Assembly: GCF_000714815.1 (NCBI RefSeq)
Contig: NZ_JMIH01000014.1
Location: 310,001-374,000, forward strand
Length of the DNA stretch: 64,000 nucleotides
Reading direction: 5' to 3'
Source of the DNA: Anditalea andensis
Lineage (GTDB): Bacteria > Bacteroidota > Bacteroidia > Cytophagales > Cyclobacteriaceae
Part shown: in pieces, positions 26,823 through 36,688 of the stretch
Layout of the letters: each line of letters starts with the position of its first letter
How positions within the stretch are numbered: position 1 is the first letter of the stretch
The notes under the pieces: model-generated
What the model was told of the DNA's origin: nothing
Databases searched by the model: none
What the model saw: only the letters and a program-made list of their open reading frames with translations
Made by a program: the position numbers and the translations under genes

Positions 26823-28955
26823 CTAATCTTCCCCCAGTAACTTTTGAAGGATCTCTATAGCGGCTTTCGGAAGGATAGTGCCCGGACCAAATACTGATGT
26901 TACACCGGCAGCATATAAATAATCATAATCTTTGGGAGGAATGACCCCTCCAGCTATAACCATTATATCGGCTCTGCCCAAATCCCTTAATGCCTGGATG
27001 AGCTGTGGCACCAACGTTTTATGTCCTGCGGCCAAAGATGATGCGCCCACGATGTGTACATCATTTTCTGCCGCCTGCTGGGCGACTTCTTCCGGAGTCT
27101 GGAAGAGCGGACCTATATCCACATCAAAGCCCACATCAGCAAAACCGGTAGCGATCACTTTGGCCCCTCTGTCATGACCATCCTGACCCATCTTGGCAAC
27201 CATGATTCTGGGACGCCGGCCTTCCAGTTCGGCAAATTTATTGGCCAGTTCCTGGGCCTCTTTAAAAAACAGATCATCTTTTGCCTCTCCGGAATATATG
27301 CCGGTGATACTTTTTACTGTAGCTTTGTGCCTACCAAATTCTTTTTCCATAGCAATAGAGATTTCACCCAAAGTAGCCCTTTTTCTTGCCGCCATTACGG
27401 CCAGTTCCAAAAGATTGCCTTTGCCTTTTTTCGCGGCCTCTGTGATTCTGTCGAGAGCTTGATTTACATTTTCCTGATTTCTATCTGCCTTAAGTTTTTC
27501 CAAACGTTCTATCTGTGATTTTCTTACAGAGTCATTGTCCACCTCCAGTATATCGAAATCATTATCTTTGACTGCCTGATAGCGGTTTACGCCCACAATG
27601 ACATCTTTGCCACTATCTATTCTGGCCTGCTTACGGGCAGCTGCCTCTTCTATCCTCATCTTAGGAACCCCCGCCTCTATAGCTTTGGCCATCCCACCTA
27701 GCTCTTCCACTTCTTCTATCAGCTCCCAGGCACGTTTCACTAACCGGTCGGTCAGATATTCCACATAATATGACCCTCCCCATGGATCCACCACTTTGGT
27801 GATGTTAGTCTCATCCTGCAGATAGAGCTGGGTGTTTCGTGCTATACGGGCAGAAAAATCTGTCGGCAATGCTATGGCCTCGTCAAATGAATTTGTATGC
27901 AGGGACTGGGTATGGCCTAGCACAGCTGCCATAGCTTCCACTGTGGTCCTGGCCACATTATTAAACGCATCCTGCTCTGTAAGAGACCAACCGGATGTCT
28001 GACAGTGAGTCCTAAGAGCCAATGATTTTTCACTCTTCGGGTTGAATTGCCTGACCAGTTTTGCCCATAGCAATCTTCCAGCCCGCATTTTGGCTATCTC
28101 CATAAAGTGGTTCATCCCTATGGCCCAAAAAAAAGAAAGCCGTGGAGCAAAGTCATCTATATCCAGACCGGCCTCAATCCCGGCTTTAAGATATTCCAGA
28201 CCATCAGCAAGTGTATAGGCCAGTTCCAGATCTGCTGTAGCTCCAGCCTCCTGCATATGATACCCAGATATAGATATGGAATTGAACTTAGGCATGTGCT
28301 TAGAAGTGTATTCGAATATATCCGCTATTATCCGCATAGAAGGAAGAGGTGGATAGATATAAGTGTTCCGCACCATAAACTCCTTGAGGATATCATTCTG
28401 GATAGTGCCGCTGAGCGCTTCAGGCTTCACTCCCTGCTCTTCTGCAGCTACTATATAAAAAGCCAGGATAGGGATCACCGCACCGTTCATCGTCATAGAA
28501 ACGGACATCTTATCCAGCGGGATCTGGTCAAAGAGTATCTTCATGTCTAGTACGGAGTCTATGGCCACACCAGCCTTGCCTACATCCCCCTGTACCCTGG
28601 GGTGATCGGAATCGTAGCCCCTATGTGTGGCCAGGTCAAAAGCTACCGATAATCCCTTCTGACCTGCAGCCAGGTTTCTTCTATAAAAGGCATTGGATTC
28701 CTCAGCGGTAGAAAAACCTGCATACTGCCTGATCGTCCATGGCCTCATGACATACATGGTGCTATAAGGCCCTCTGAGAAAGGGAGCTTTACCCGCAATA
28801 TATCCTATATGGCCGATATCCTGGATATCCTTCTGGCTATATATAGGTTTTACATCTATTTTTTCCCCTGTAGCCCAATTGCCCTCTACCGAAGGTGGGG
28901 TATACGTGGATACACTTGGTGAAAAAAGCTTATCTATATCTGGTCTCATAGGCAT
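26823..28955 (-). CDS. mutB: Methylmalonyl-CoA mutase large subunit
   Basis: The 710-residue protein is the B12-dependent catalytic subunit interconverting (R)-methylmalonyl-CoA and succinyl-CoA. The catalytic barrel is well conserved ([63 protein letters not shown]). The C-terminal B12 domain has the base-off DxHxxG motif as GQDGHDRG at 590-597. It overlaps mutA by 10 nt. Partners in the same window are meaB and methylmalonyl-CoA epimerase, which supports propionate or branched-chain degradation and possibly succinate-propionate flux. Confidence 0.96.
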   Translation of the reverse strand: MPMRPDIDKLFSPSVSTYTPPSVEGNWATGEKIDVKPIYSQKDIQDIGHIGYIAGKAPFLRGPYSTMYVMRPWTIRQYAGFSTAEESNAFYRRNLAAGQKGLSVAFDLATHRGYDSDHPRVQGDVGKAGVAIDSVLDMKILFDQIPLDKMSVSMTMNGAVIPILAFYIVAAEEQGVKPEALSGTIQNDILKEFMVRNTYIYPPLPSMRIIADIFEYTSKHMPKFNSISISGYHMQEAGATADLELAYTLADGLEYLKAGIEAGLDIDDFAPRLSFFWAIGMNHFMEIAKMRAGRLLWAKLVRQFNPKSEKSLALRTHCQTSGWSLTEQDAFNNVARTTVEAMAAVLGHTQSLHTNSFDEAIALPTDFSARIARNTQLYLQDETNITKVVDPWGGSYYVEYLTDRLVKRAWELIEEVEELGGMAKAIEAGVPKMRIEEAAARKQARIDSGKDVIVGVNRYQAVKDNDFDILEVDNDSVRKSQIERLEKLKADRNQENVNQALDRITEAAKKGKGNLLELAVMAARKRATLGEISIAMEKEFGRHKATVKSITGIYSGEAKDDLFFKEAQELANKFAELEGRRPRIMVAKMGQDGHDRGAKVIATGFADVGFDVDIGPLFQTPEEVAQQAAENDVHIVGASSLAAGHKTLVPQLIQALRDLGRADIMVIAGGVIPPKDYDYLYAAGVTSVFGPGTILPKAAIEILQKLLGED

Positions 28956-30757
28956 TTTAAATCTTCTGTGAGCTGTAAGATAGTTTCGGTCACATTTGTT
29001 TTTAAATGAATAAAAGTCCTAAGTCCGGATTCTATCAAAGCAGTAACCAAATCATCTGGATAGCCGGCCAGTATCAGTAATTTCCCACTATTTTGCATGG
29101 TTTTGGTCACTTGGACAGCTTGTTTTTCATAGTCTTCATCAGTACCACATAGAACCAAGATGTGTTCCCCTATAGATAGGGCTGTTTTACCTAAAACATT
29201 GAAATCTCCCTTTGATTCATTTACAACAAAGCCTGCCGTTTCAAAGAAATTTTTAGCAAATTCAGTTCTTGGTCTTGCCCCTGGACTTAAAGCCAGTAAT
29301 CTTATTTGTTTATACTGTGGAAAGTTTCTAAAAAAAACTTCCATATTAATTTTCATTTCAATATAAGGATCACTCAAGGTGTGGGGATATAATTGGTATT
29401 CCTCTTCTTTGGGCATTATAAATTCCAGCGCTGTATCCTCGGAGGCATTTACATATTGGTTTACGCCTACCTGTATTATTTTGCGGGTAGAGAGATAGCC
29501 ATGCTTTGTTTTCCTTACTTGCCTAATAGTTTCCTGTAAGATGTGTTTCTGGTAAGCAGCCCACCATCCACCCAAGGTCTCAGTGTCTTTCAATAGTTGC
29601 AAAGCGTCCTGATAAAGGTTGTTTATCAGGGATGAAACATAATAAGAGCCTGCACTTGGATCTATGACTTTATCAAAATAGCTTTCCTCTTTTAATATGC
29701 TGCTGACATTTCTCGCCATCCTTTTAGAAAAAGTATCCGGCTGATGGTAGGCACTATCATGGGGATGTACAAGAAGGGTATTGCATCCTCCTATGATCGC
29801 TGCCATAGCTTCAGAGGTATTCCGGATGATGTTATTATAAGGATCCAGGGCAGATTTAGACCACATACTGGTCTCAGCGAAAATGAAAATATCCGCTGGT
29901 GCTATATCTACTTCATATATCTTTGATAACTGATGGAAGGCTATCCTCAGCGTTTTTATTTTAGCCAATTCCATAAAATAATGCGTCCCTACAGCAGATT
30001 TTACAAAAAAGTTTTTGAAAAAATCTACAGCGGCTATACCCCTGGCAGTCATGCTGTCCAATATATCCACTGCCAAGGCCAAGCTATATCCCACATCCTG
30101 CACAGCATGTCCACCTGCATGGTGATATACTGAAGCATCTAGGCAGAGTCCCTTAAAATTGGGATAAATCCTGGAAATGTCGTGTATATGATGGATATCA
30201 TGAATAATAGCTTCATACTCTAACGGATAAGTTAAAGCCTGGGAGAAAAAATCCCATAGAAATCCGCCATAAAGCGCCGTGTTTTTTATGTCTTTATGGC
30301 GATACCATGAGAAAAAATCTTCTAAAACCGTTGGTTCATATCGGGTAGGTTTTATCCAAATCTGGATATATTGGGGTAGCACATTTTTAAGTAAAGCGTG
30401 AAAATCTACTTTACCCTCTAATTCCAATACTATGGCATCAGCCCCGTTATCCAATACAAACTGGATTTCCTCTACAGCAGTTTTTAGATCAGTGACGGAA
30501 ATAATGACGGCATTGTGCCATATACGGGGAGGCATGCCCGGTAGATCTGAAGGCTTGCTAGACATGTTGTTATATGACTGTAACCAAGAAAAAGCAGCAA
30601 TGTCCTCTGCTGTATAGAAAGGATAATCAGAAAATCCTTCCACGTTTTTTGTAATCAGCCTCCGCTCAAAATCCTGACCATTAAGATCTTTTGTGGCCAG
30701 TTCAATCCATTCTTGCTTGGAAGCGTGCGGAAATTCATTAAATAAATTTTCTGTCAT
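28946..30757 (-). CDS. mutA: Methylmalonyl-CoA mutase small subunit
   Basis: The 603-residue protein is the non-catalytic subunit. It has the same barrel layout as the large subunit ([43 protein letters not shown]) with a degenerate B12-binding domain at the end that lacks DxHxxG, as is normal for MutA. The gene starts the operon and is translated into the mutB start (10-nt overlap). Promoter elements are not clear, but a TATTTTTG box on the minus strand (30826-30819) could serve. Confidence 0.93.
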   Translation of the reverse strand: MTENLFNEFPHASKQEWIELATKDLNGQDFERRLITKNVEGFSDYPFYTAEDIAAFSWLQSYNNMSSKPSDLPGMPPRIWHNAVIISVTDLKTAVEEIQFVLDNGADAIVLELEGKVDFHALLKNVLPQYIQIWIKPTRYEPTVLEDFFSWYRHKDIKNTALYGGFLWDFFSQALTYPLEYEAIIHDIHHIHDISRIYPNFKGLCLDASVYHHAGGHAVQDVGYSLALAVDILDSMTARGIAAVDFFKNFFVKSAVGTHYFMELAKIKTLRIAFHQLSKIYEVDIAPADIFIFAETSMWSKSALDPYNNIIRNTSEAMAAIIGGCNTLLVHPHDSAYHQPDTFSKRMARNVSSILKEESYFDKVIDPSAGSYYVSSLINNLYQDALQLLKDTETLGGWWAAYQKHILQETIRQVRKTKHGYLSTRKIIQVGVNQYVNASEDTALEFIMPKEEEYQLYPHTLSDPYIEMKINMEVFFRNFPQYKQIRLLALSPGARPRTEFAKNFFETAGFVVNESKGDFNVLGKTALSIGEHILVLCGTDEDYEKQAVQVTKTMQNSGKLLILAGYPDDLVTALIESGLRTFIHLKTNVTETILQLTEDLKCL

Positions 30758-30875
30758 TTTGGATTAATTATCATCAAAAGAGAATTATTGCCCATATTTG
30801 TAAATAAAGCCCTTAGGTCAAAAATAAGCTTTTGGTGGGTCAAAAACCATTATATTGCAATCAATATTACAACAG

Positions 30876-31640
30876 ATGAAGAACCATTCGAGAAAGGTCC
30901 CAAAAATAAAAATGGCTATATGGGGGATAGCCATAATATTATTCTCAGCATGCTCCCCACAATTACATAAAAGTAGTAGTTTTGAATTACTTTCCATTGA
31001 TCCCCTTACCACTATCGATAAAGATTTTGAGGAAATCATAGCTCCCTATAAAGTAAGGTTGGACGCTGAAATGAATAAAGTCATCGCCAGATCCGAAAAA
31101 GAACTTACTAAGGGTGGCAAAGGAGAAACCGCATTGGGAAATTTAGTGGCTGATCTTCAAAAAGAATTTTCCCAGGAAAAATTTAATTTGCCTGTTGACA
31201 TATCGGTAGTCAATAATGGAGGGCTGAGAAATTCTCTGCCAAAAGGAGATATTACTGTAGGCAATATATTTGAATTGGCACCATTCGAAAATTTCATCTA
31301 TATCCTTGAATTAAATGCCGAGGATGTCAAAAGACTGGGGGAATATGCTGTAAAGGGCAAAAACCTTGGGCTTACAGGTTTACACCTTGAAGCAAAAGAA
31401 AATAACCTTAATATATTGACCGTAAACGGTGAGGCACTGGATCACAGTAGGAAGTATCTGGTCGCTATAAATGATTATCTAGCCAATGGAGGAGATAGGA
31501 TGGACTTTCTGGTAGACTTACCACGGGTAAAATCGTCCAATATCCTCATGAGAGAAATGCTTTTGGACAAAATCAAAGCGCTAACGACAGAGGGCAAAAA
31601 AGTGGATGCGGCTATAGAAGGCAGGCAAATATATAAATGA
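30876..31640 (+). CDS. Lipoprotein with 5'-nucleotidase C-terminal domain
   Basis: The 254-residue protein has a signal ending in a lipobox (IILFSAC, Cys 23). The rest is the substrate-binding C-terminal domain of 5'-nucleotidases: GKGETALGNLVADLQK, the VVNNGGLRNSLPKGDITVGNIFELAPFEN region, and ATNDYLANGGD-like YLVAINDYLANGGDR. The catalytic phosphoesterase domain is encoded separately by the next gene, which overlaps by four bases. The ATG at 30876 is chosen over a TTG at 30855. It should bind nucleotide or sugar phosphate at the membrane together with its partner. Confidence 0.85.
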   Translation: MKNHSRKVPKIKMAIWGIAIILFSACSPQLHKSSSFELLSIDPLTTIDKDFEEIIAPYKVRLDAEMNKVIARSEKELTKGGKGETALGNLVADLQKEFSQEKFNLPVDISVVNNGGLRNSLPKGDITVGNIFELAPFENFIYILELNAEDVKRLGEYAVKGKNLGLTGLHLEAKENNLNILTVNGEALDHSRKYLVAINDYLANGGDRMDFLVDLPRVKSSNILMREMLLDKIKALTTEGKKVDAAIEGRQIYK

Positions 31641-32560
31641 GCATGGACAGCAGAAGAGCATTTTTAAAGAAAACCTTAATTTCAGGTACAGGAATGGCTT
31701 TGAGCGGCAGCTTAATGCCTCAGTCGCTATTAGCAGCGTCGTCTAAGAAAATAACTATTCTACATACAAATGATATGCATTCGAGAATAGAACCATTTCC
31801 TGATGACGGCGGCACTTTTGCCAATATGGGGGGCATGGCCCGTCGGGCTACACTTATTTCTGAAATCAGGGCAAAAGAGCCAAATGTATTACTATTGGAT
31901 GCAGGTGATATATTCCAGGGGACACCTTATTTTAATTTTTATGGAGGTGAACTGGAGTTTAAACTGATGAGCAAAATGAAATACGATGCTGCTACGCTGG
32001 GAAACCATGACTTTGACAATGGGATGGACGGACTTTTGGGGCAACTCCCCAATGCATCTTTTAACTTTATTTCCTCCAACTACGATTTCTCAGATACATT
32101 ATTGCATAATCAATTTTCCGCCTATAAAATCTTCAATAAGGGCGGGATCAAAATTGGAGTATTTGGGTTAGGCATAGAATTGGAAGGATTGGTAGCCAAA
32201 GAAAATTACGGAAATACCAAATACTTAGACCCAATAGCCGTCTCCAGAGAAATGGTGCAGCAATTAAAAAACAAGAAATGTGACCTGATCATATGCTTAT
32301 CTCACCTGGGCTATTCCTACCAATCTCAAAAAATAGACGACCGCAAGCTGGCCGCCCAGGTAAATGGAATTGATTTGATCATAGGGGGGCACACCCATAC
32401 CTTCCTGGATCATCCCGAAGAAATTATAAATAAGGACGGACATAAAACATTAATAAATCAAGTAGGATGGTCCGGATTAAAATTAGGGAAGATAGATTTT
32501 GCATTTGGAAAGAAAAACGAAATAAGTTATGCTAATTCTGAACCCCTAGCTATAATATGA
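31637..32560 (+). CDS. Tat-exported metallophosphatase (5'-nucleotidase catalytic domain)
   Basis: The 307-residue protein has a twin-arginine signal (SRRAFLKK followed by a hydrophobic stretch). The dinuclear metal motifs are complete: HTNDMHSR, DAGDIFQGTP, LGNHDFDNG, CLSHLGYS and GGHTHTF. This is the N-terminal phosphoesterase part of 5'-nucleotidases such as UshA. The C-terminal domain is the preceding gene, so domain order in the operon is reversed relative to the fused enzymes. ATGA overlap shows coupling. It probably releases phosphate from nucleotides in the periplasm. Confidence 0.88.
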   Translation: MSMDSRRAFLKKTLISGTGMALSGSLMPQSLLAASSKKITILHTNDMHSRIEPFPDDGGTFANMGGMARRATLISEIRAKEPNVLLLDAGDIFQGTPYFNFYGGELEFKLMSKMKYDAATLGNHDFDNGMDGLLGQLPNASFNFISSNYDFSDTLLHNQFSAYKIFNKGGIKIGVFGLGIELEGLVAKENYGNTKYLDPIAVSREMVQQLKNKKCDLIICLSHLGYSYQSQKIDDRKLAAQVNGIDLIIGGHTHTFLDHPEEIINKDGHKTLINQVGWSGLKLGKIDFAFGKKNEISYANSEPLAII

Positions 32561-32668
32561 AAAGTCAAGATTAAATTGATTTTTTATTTAAATATATTTT
32601 TCTCAAATTTGATCCCCCTCAAGGAGAGGATTACTTTCTAAAAGACTTTCTAGTAATATAAATCATCA

Positions 32669-34099
32669 ATGAGCTCAGAGGCTAAAGCGGTTTGGAATGA
32701 ATGCTTACGTATCATCGAAGAGCATGTCAATGAGCAGAGTTTTTCTACTTGGTTTAAGCCTATTAATCCGGTAAGGCTGGATGGATCAGCGCTTACCATC
32801 CAAGTTCCAAGCCAATTCTTTTTTGAGTGGCTGGAAGATAACTATGTAGAAGTATTAAAACTTGCTATTAAAACCACCCTGGGGGCTAATGGTAAACTGG
32901 AATATGCTGTGGTGGTCGATAGGGGCAACTCTCAGAACCAACCCTATGTAGTAAGTTATCCGCAGGGCAATGCGGCCGCTGTTTCTAAGAAAAAAGCTGC
33001 AATGCTGGCAGAAAAAGAAAGCCGAAGCCCCTTTGATATGCAGTCACTAAACAGTGACCAGCTCCTGCAGTCTAATCTAAACCCTACTTATACTTTTAAT
33101 TCCTATATAGAGGGAGACTGTAACCGACTGGCCAGATCAGCTGGCTATGCTGTAGCTACTAAGCCAGGCGTTACTTCTTTTAACCCACTGATGGTATATG
33201 GTGGTGTGGGGTTAGGAAAAACACATCTTGTCCAAGCAATAGGTAATGAAATCAAAGATGGACCGGAAGATAAATTCGTACTGTATGTATCCTCGGAGAA
33301 ATTTGTAAACCAATTTATGGATTCCATAAAAGATGGGAATGTAAAGAGTTTTACCAACTTTTATATGCAGGTAGATGTGCTTATCATTGATGACATTCAA
33401 TTTTTAGCAGGTAAGGATCGGACACAGGAAATGTTCTTCCACATATTCAACCACCTTCATCAGAGCAAAAAGCAGATCATCATGACTTCCGATTGCCCGC
33501 CTAGGGATCTCAAAGGATTAGAGGAACGTCTGCTATCCAGATTCAAATGGGGACTTACTGCTGATCTCCATATGCCTGATTTTGAGACCAGGGTAGTGAT
33601 CATCAGGCGTAAGATGCAAACAGAAGGGATCTACATCCCTGATGATGTGATCGAATACCTTGCTTATACAGTAGATACTAATGTAAGGGAATTGGAAGGG
33701 GTGCTGATTTCGCTGATAGCCCATGCTAGCCTAAACAGGGTAGAAATAGACCTTGGACTGGCTAAAAACATCATGAAAAATATCGTCAAAGATATTGAAA
33801 CTGAAGTAGGCATAGATTTTATCCAAAAAACGGTTTCTGACTACTATGGCATAAAGCTGGAAGACCTGAAGGCAAAGACGCGTAAAAAAGAAATAGTCAC
33901 TGCCAGACAGGTAGCCATGTACTTCTCTAAAGAATTTACTAACCATTCTCTGAAGTCAATAGGCTATCACTTTGGTGGACGGGATCACAGTACAGTCATC
34001 CACGCCGTGCAGACGGTAAATGACTTGATGGAAACCGACACGGCTTTTAGAAATGCTGTCAATGAACAGCGCAAGAAATTCAAAATGAGGTCTTATTAG
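32669..34099 (+). CDS. dnaA: Chromosomal replication initiator DnaA
   Basis: The 476-residue protein is standard DnaA. Domain I includes WNECLRIIEEHVNEQSFSTWF. The AAA+ domain has Walker A GGVGLGKT (178-185), Walker B LIIDDIQFLAGK, and sensor 1 ITSDCPP-like (IIMTSDCPP). Domain IV ends with the DNA-binding signature GGRDHSTVIHAVQTV. The 108 nt upstream do not show DnaA boxes. It stands between a 5'-nucleotidase operon and a minus-strand lipoprotein gene, without dnaN or other replication genes beside it. Confidence 0.97.
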   Translation: MSSEAKAVWNECLRIIEEHVNEQSFSTWFKPINPVRLDGSALTIQVPSQFFFEWLEDNYVEVLKLAIKTTLGANGKLEYAVVVDRGNSQNQPYVVSYPQGNAAAVSKKKAAMLAEKESRSPFDMQSLNSDQLLQSNLNPTYTFNSYIEGDCNRLARSAGYAVATKPGVTSFNPLMVYGGVGLGKTHLVQAIGNEIKDGPEDKFVLYVSSEKFVNQFMDSIKDGNVKSFTNFYMQVDVLIIDDIQFLAGKDRTQEMFFHIFNHLHQSKKQIIMTSDCPPRDLKGLEERLLSRFKWGLTADLHMPDFETRVVIIRRKMQTEGIYIPDDVIEYLAYTVDTNVRELEGVLISLIAHASLNRVEIDLGLAKNIMKNIVKDIETEVGIDFIQKTVSDYYGIKLEDLKAKTRKKEIVTARQVAMYFSKEFTNHSLKSIGYHFGGRDHSTVIHAVQTVNDLMETDTAFRNAVNEQRKKFKMRSY

Positions 34100-34100
34100 T

Positions 34101-34853
34101 TCATTTTATCAGGACGATATTCTTTAGCTCAGATAGAGGAAATAAAAGTTCTGTAGGACCCATATCATATGGAGAGATTTCATAATGATTATAATACAGC
34201 ACCAGATTACTCCCCCTATACCCTATAGAGAATGGCAGGAATATGGTCCCTTCTTCCAAAAAAAACCTGCCATCTTCTTGCAAACTTTTAGTCATGCTGA
34301 CTTGGTGATAATTTTTAAATGCTCGGTCTGCCTTTTCTATCAATTTACCATGGTCTAATACCACGTCTTCTCTGACCATGAGGCTTTGCTGATCCAGATC
34401 AAAATTTAAGAACATTAAATGCTCGTTTGGATGATTACCACCCGTATGTGATAAATTTTTGAATTCTATGCTTATTAGCCTTTCAGTCATATAGGAAACC
34501 CGAGCTTCTACATCCACAGACCATAAGACAGTATCTTCTTCAAGTTCAAATACCTCAAAAAAATCATCTACTGCTGCATCCAATGTTTCATAATCATGAA
34601 AAACTCCAAACTGGAGATACATTTTCAACTGCTCTTCTATGTGGGTATTTATCTGCTGAGAATAGGGATGTGAGCTATCAAATTCTGGGTAAGAAAAGGA
34701 TACATTGGCGCATCTTTCCCCATAGCAATTATTCTTCTCAAACACAGCCAAATTAAACCCCATTCTCGGAAAATCGGTTTCTTTTGGTGCCTGACAAGCC
34801 ATCTGTATTAAAATATAAGGTAAATAAAGTAAAAGAAGTGTACCTCTACCCAT
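34101..34853 (-). CDS. DUF3298-type lipoprotein
   Basis: The 250-residue protein starts with a hydrophobic stretch and a lipobox-like IQMAC (Cys 20). The body contains NVSFSYPEFDSSHPYSQQINTHI, SLTHTGGNHP-like EFKNLSHTGGNHPNEHLMFLNF, and the final EISPYDMGPTELLFPLSEL, all features of the DUF4163/DUF3298 (RsiV-like) fold. RsiV binds lysozyme in Bacillus, but no sigma factor is present here. The ATG at 34853 overlaps the meaB stop by 8 nt; a start at 34877 is also possible. It is convergent with dnaA with 1 nt between stops. Confidence 0.8.
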   Translation of the reverse strand: MGRGTLLLLYLPYILIQMACQAPKETDFPRMGFNLAVFEKNNCYGERCANVSFSYPEFDSSHPYSQQINTHIEEQLKMYLQFGVFHDYETLDAAVDDFFEVFELEEDTVLWSVDVEARVSYMTERLISIEFKNLSHTGGNHPNEHLMFLNFDLDQQSLMVREDVVLDHGKLIEKADRAFKNYHQVSMTKSLQEDGRFFLEEGTIFLPFSIGYRGSNLVLYYNHYEISPYDMGPTELLFPLSELKNIVLIK

Positions 34854-35853
34854 TCTCAATGTCTTTAATAAAAACATCTACCAAGGATCTTGCCACAGAA
34901 ATTGAGCTAAGATTACCTGACCTTACATCCGATAGGTGCTCTGACAAAGATTTTTTAACGGTACTGTTATTATAAAATCTGTGTTCAAGTAAATAAGCAA
35001 TATGTTCGTGAAGCCATGTAATGCGCTGATCTGACCTGTTCTCGGCAAAAGATCCATTGTCTTCCATTTTTTCTTTAAAAGAAAGGATCATGTCCCATAT
35101 TTCATCCAAGCCGGTTTTATCAACTGCAGAACATATCTTCACCTGTGGCATCCATCCATTTTTGTTCAGGGGAAATAAATGCAGGGCATTGCTGTATTCT
35201 CTTTTAGCTTTATGGGCCATACTGATATTATCACCGTCCGCTTTGTTTATGGCAATAGCATCTGCTATTTCTATGATACCTTTTTTAATGCCCTGAAGCT
35301 CATCACCTGCTCCCGCGAGCATTAAAAGTAAAAAAAAATCTACCATACCTTTTACCATTACTTCAGACTGGCCTACTCCCACCGTTTCTATAAATATCAC
35401 ATCAAAGCCAGCTGCTTCACAGAGTAACATGGCCTCCCGCGTCTTTGCCCCCACTCCACCCAAGGTACTGCCTGCAGGAGAAGGACGGATATAGGCCCTT
35501 TGGTCTGAAGCCAAGGTCTCCATCCTGGTCTTATCCCCCAATATGCTTCCTTTGGTCCGCTGGCTACTGGGATCCACTGCCAACACCGCGAGTCTGTGTC
35601 CCTTTTGGACGATTAATTGACCAAAGCTTTCTATAAAAGTGCTTTTACCTACTCCGGGCACTCCTGTAATTCCGATACGGATAGCCTTACCTGTAGCACC
35701 CATGATTCCGTTGACTACCTGCTCTGCAAGATCCTGATCAGATGATAATGTGCTTTCTACTAAGGTGATCGCTCTACTAAGGACCATCCTGTTCCCGCTC
35801 AGGACTCCGGCTACATATTCCGGCACCGATAGCCTGGTTCTGTTTTTTGTCAC
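34846..35853 (-). CDS. meaB: MeaB/ArgK GTPase, methylmalonyl-CoA mutase chaperone
   Basis: The 335-residue G3E GTPase has Walker A GITGVPGVGKST (61-72), the Mg-binding VDPSSQRTKGSILGDKTRM region (switch), DVIFIETVGVGQSE, and the base motif NKADGDN. MeaB guards methylmalonyl-CoA mutase, gating cofactor loading and reactivating the enzyme. It lies about 4 kb from mutAB with other genes between, and translates into the DUF3298 gene. Confidence 0.94.
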   Translation of the reverse strand: MTKNRTRLSVPEYVAGVLSGNRMVLSRAITLVESTLSSDQDLAEQVVNGIMGATGKAIRIGITGVPGVGKSTFIESFGQLIVQKGHRLAVLAVDPSSQRTKGSILGDKTRMETLASDQRAYIRPSPAGSTLGGVGAKTREAMLLCEAAGFDVIFIETVGVGQSEVMVKGMVDFFLLLMLAGAGDELQGIKKGIIEIADAIAINKADGDNISMAHKAKREYSNALHLFPLNKNGWMPQVKICSAVDKTGLDEIWDMILSFKEKMEDNGSFAENRSDQRITWLHEHIAYLLEHRFYNNSTVKKSLSEHLSDVRSGNLSSISVARSLVDVFIKDIENG

Positions 35854-35901
35854 TATAGTCTCTTTACATCGTAAAATAAAAATTCAGATCTAAAATACCA
35901 T

Positions 35902-36315
35902 TTACTGATCAACAGTAAAAGGAAACTTGGTAAATCTCACATCACCCATCGAGGTTTTTTCATACAATGCCAGACAGGATGATTGATACACAGTAGAAAA
36001 GTATGGTTTTACGGGAGTGATATCAGAAGGTACATCTTCACCCTCAGGGAAAAAATAGATTTTGGTATTCCCGTATTTTGAGTGCGGCATCATGTCGCCA
36101 TAAGTTTCCATTTCATTCCATAGGGTATCTGAGATACTGACCACATAAAGACGTATGATAGGACCTGTATTGTTTTCATTTCTATAGGAGGCCAATTCTG
36201 TAAAATTCCCCTCCAGATCATTTAATGTAGGCTGAGAAAAAGTATCTTTCGCAATATAAATGACCAGAATCAGTAGGCCTGCAAATAGTAAGTATATAAT
36301 CTTTTGTGTCTTCAT
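35902..36315 (-). CDS. Hypothetical membrane-anchored small protein
   Basis: The 137-residue protein has one N-terminal hydrophobic segment (IIYLLFAGLLILVIYIA) that could be a signal anchor. The rest is soluble and rich in beta-type sequence (IIRLYVVSISDTLWNEM, TKIYFFPEGEDVP, and the end RFTKFPFTVDQ). I do not recognise a family. Its ATG lies at the edge of a perfect 20-bp palindrome, a possible operator. It is 48 nt before the meaB start on the same strand. Confidence 0.65.
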   Translation of the reverse strand: MKTQKIIYLLFAGLLILVIYIAKDTFSQPTLNDLEGNFTELASYRNENNTGPIIRLYVVSISDTLWNEMETYGDMMPHSKYGNTKIYFFPEGEDVPSDITPVKPYFSTVYQSSCLALYEKTSMGDVRFTKFPFTVDQ

Positions 36316-36332
36316 TACTTTACAAAGTAATG
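36313..36332. promoter_or_regulatory. Perfect palindrome over a start codon
   Basis: CATTACTTT (36313-36321) and AAAGTAATG (36324-36332) are exact inverted repeats with a 2-nt spacer. The outer CAT is the start codon of the minus-strand 137-residue protein. The placement suits an operator or a hairpin that limits translation. No regulator gene is adjacent. Confidence 0.45.
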
Positions 36333-36688
36333 CTTTTCTTTACAGAGATCAACTAATTTTCAAAACTAAGGTTCAGATAGCGACAAACGAGTCCAGTCCC
36401 TATAACTATCATCACTTAGTATTTATTCTCATGATAGAACCAATAAAAAAGTATTCGAGCATATCTTTAGATTATTGAAAGCCCAAGGATAAAATTTTTG
36501 ATTACGATAGACAGCATATGTAGGATTTATTCTAAAATATTTCATTATGCTAAGGCTTATGATATATTAATCTGTAGAATAATTTTAACTTTTTTAATGC
36601 ATAACCTTTCTAAGTTTTAAAATCATGTTAAATTATATGCTAAATTTATATTTTTATTACCGTATGATTTAAAAATCAAATTGCCAAT
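36333..36688. other. Intergenic region, 356 nt, AT-rich
   Basis: This gap lies between divergent genes. No reading frame with a credible start is visible. A short inverted repeat (TGATTT and AAATCA, 36665-36678) lies 11 nt before the RsbQ-like gene start and could be an operator. TATATTTT near 36648 is a weak -7 box. I see no RNA gene. Confidence 0.55.

Noticed and set aside
34082-34107. AAAATGA/TCATTTT hairpin between dnaA and the DUF3298 gene
   Set aside because: Seven A/T-rich base pairs with a long loop are not enough to call a terminator.
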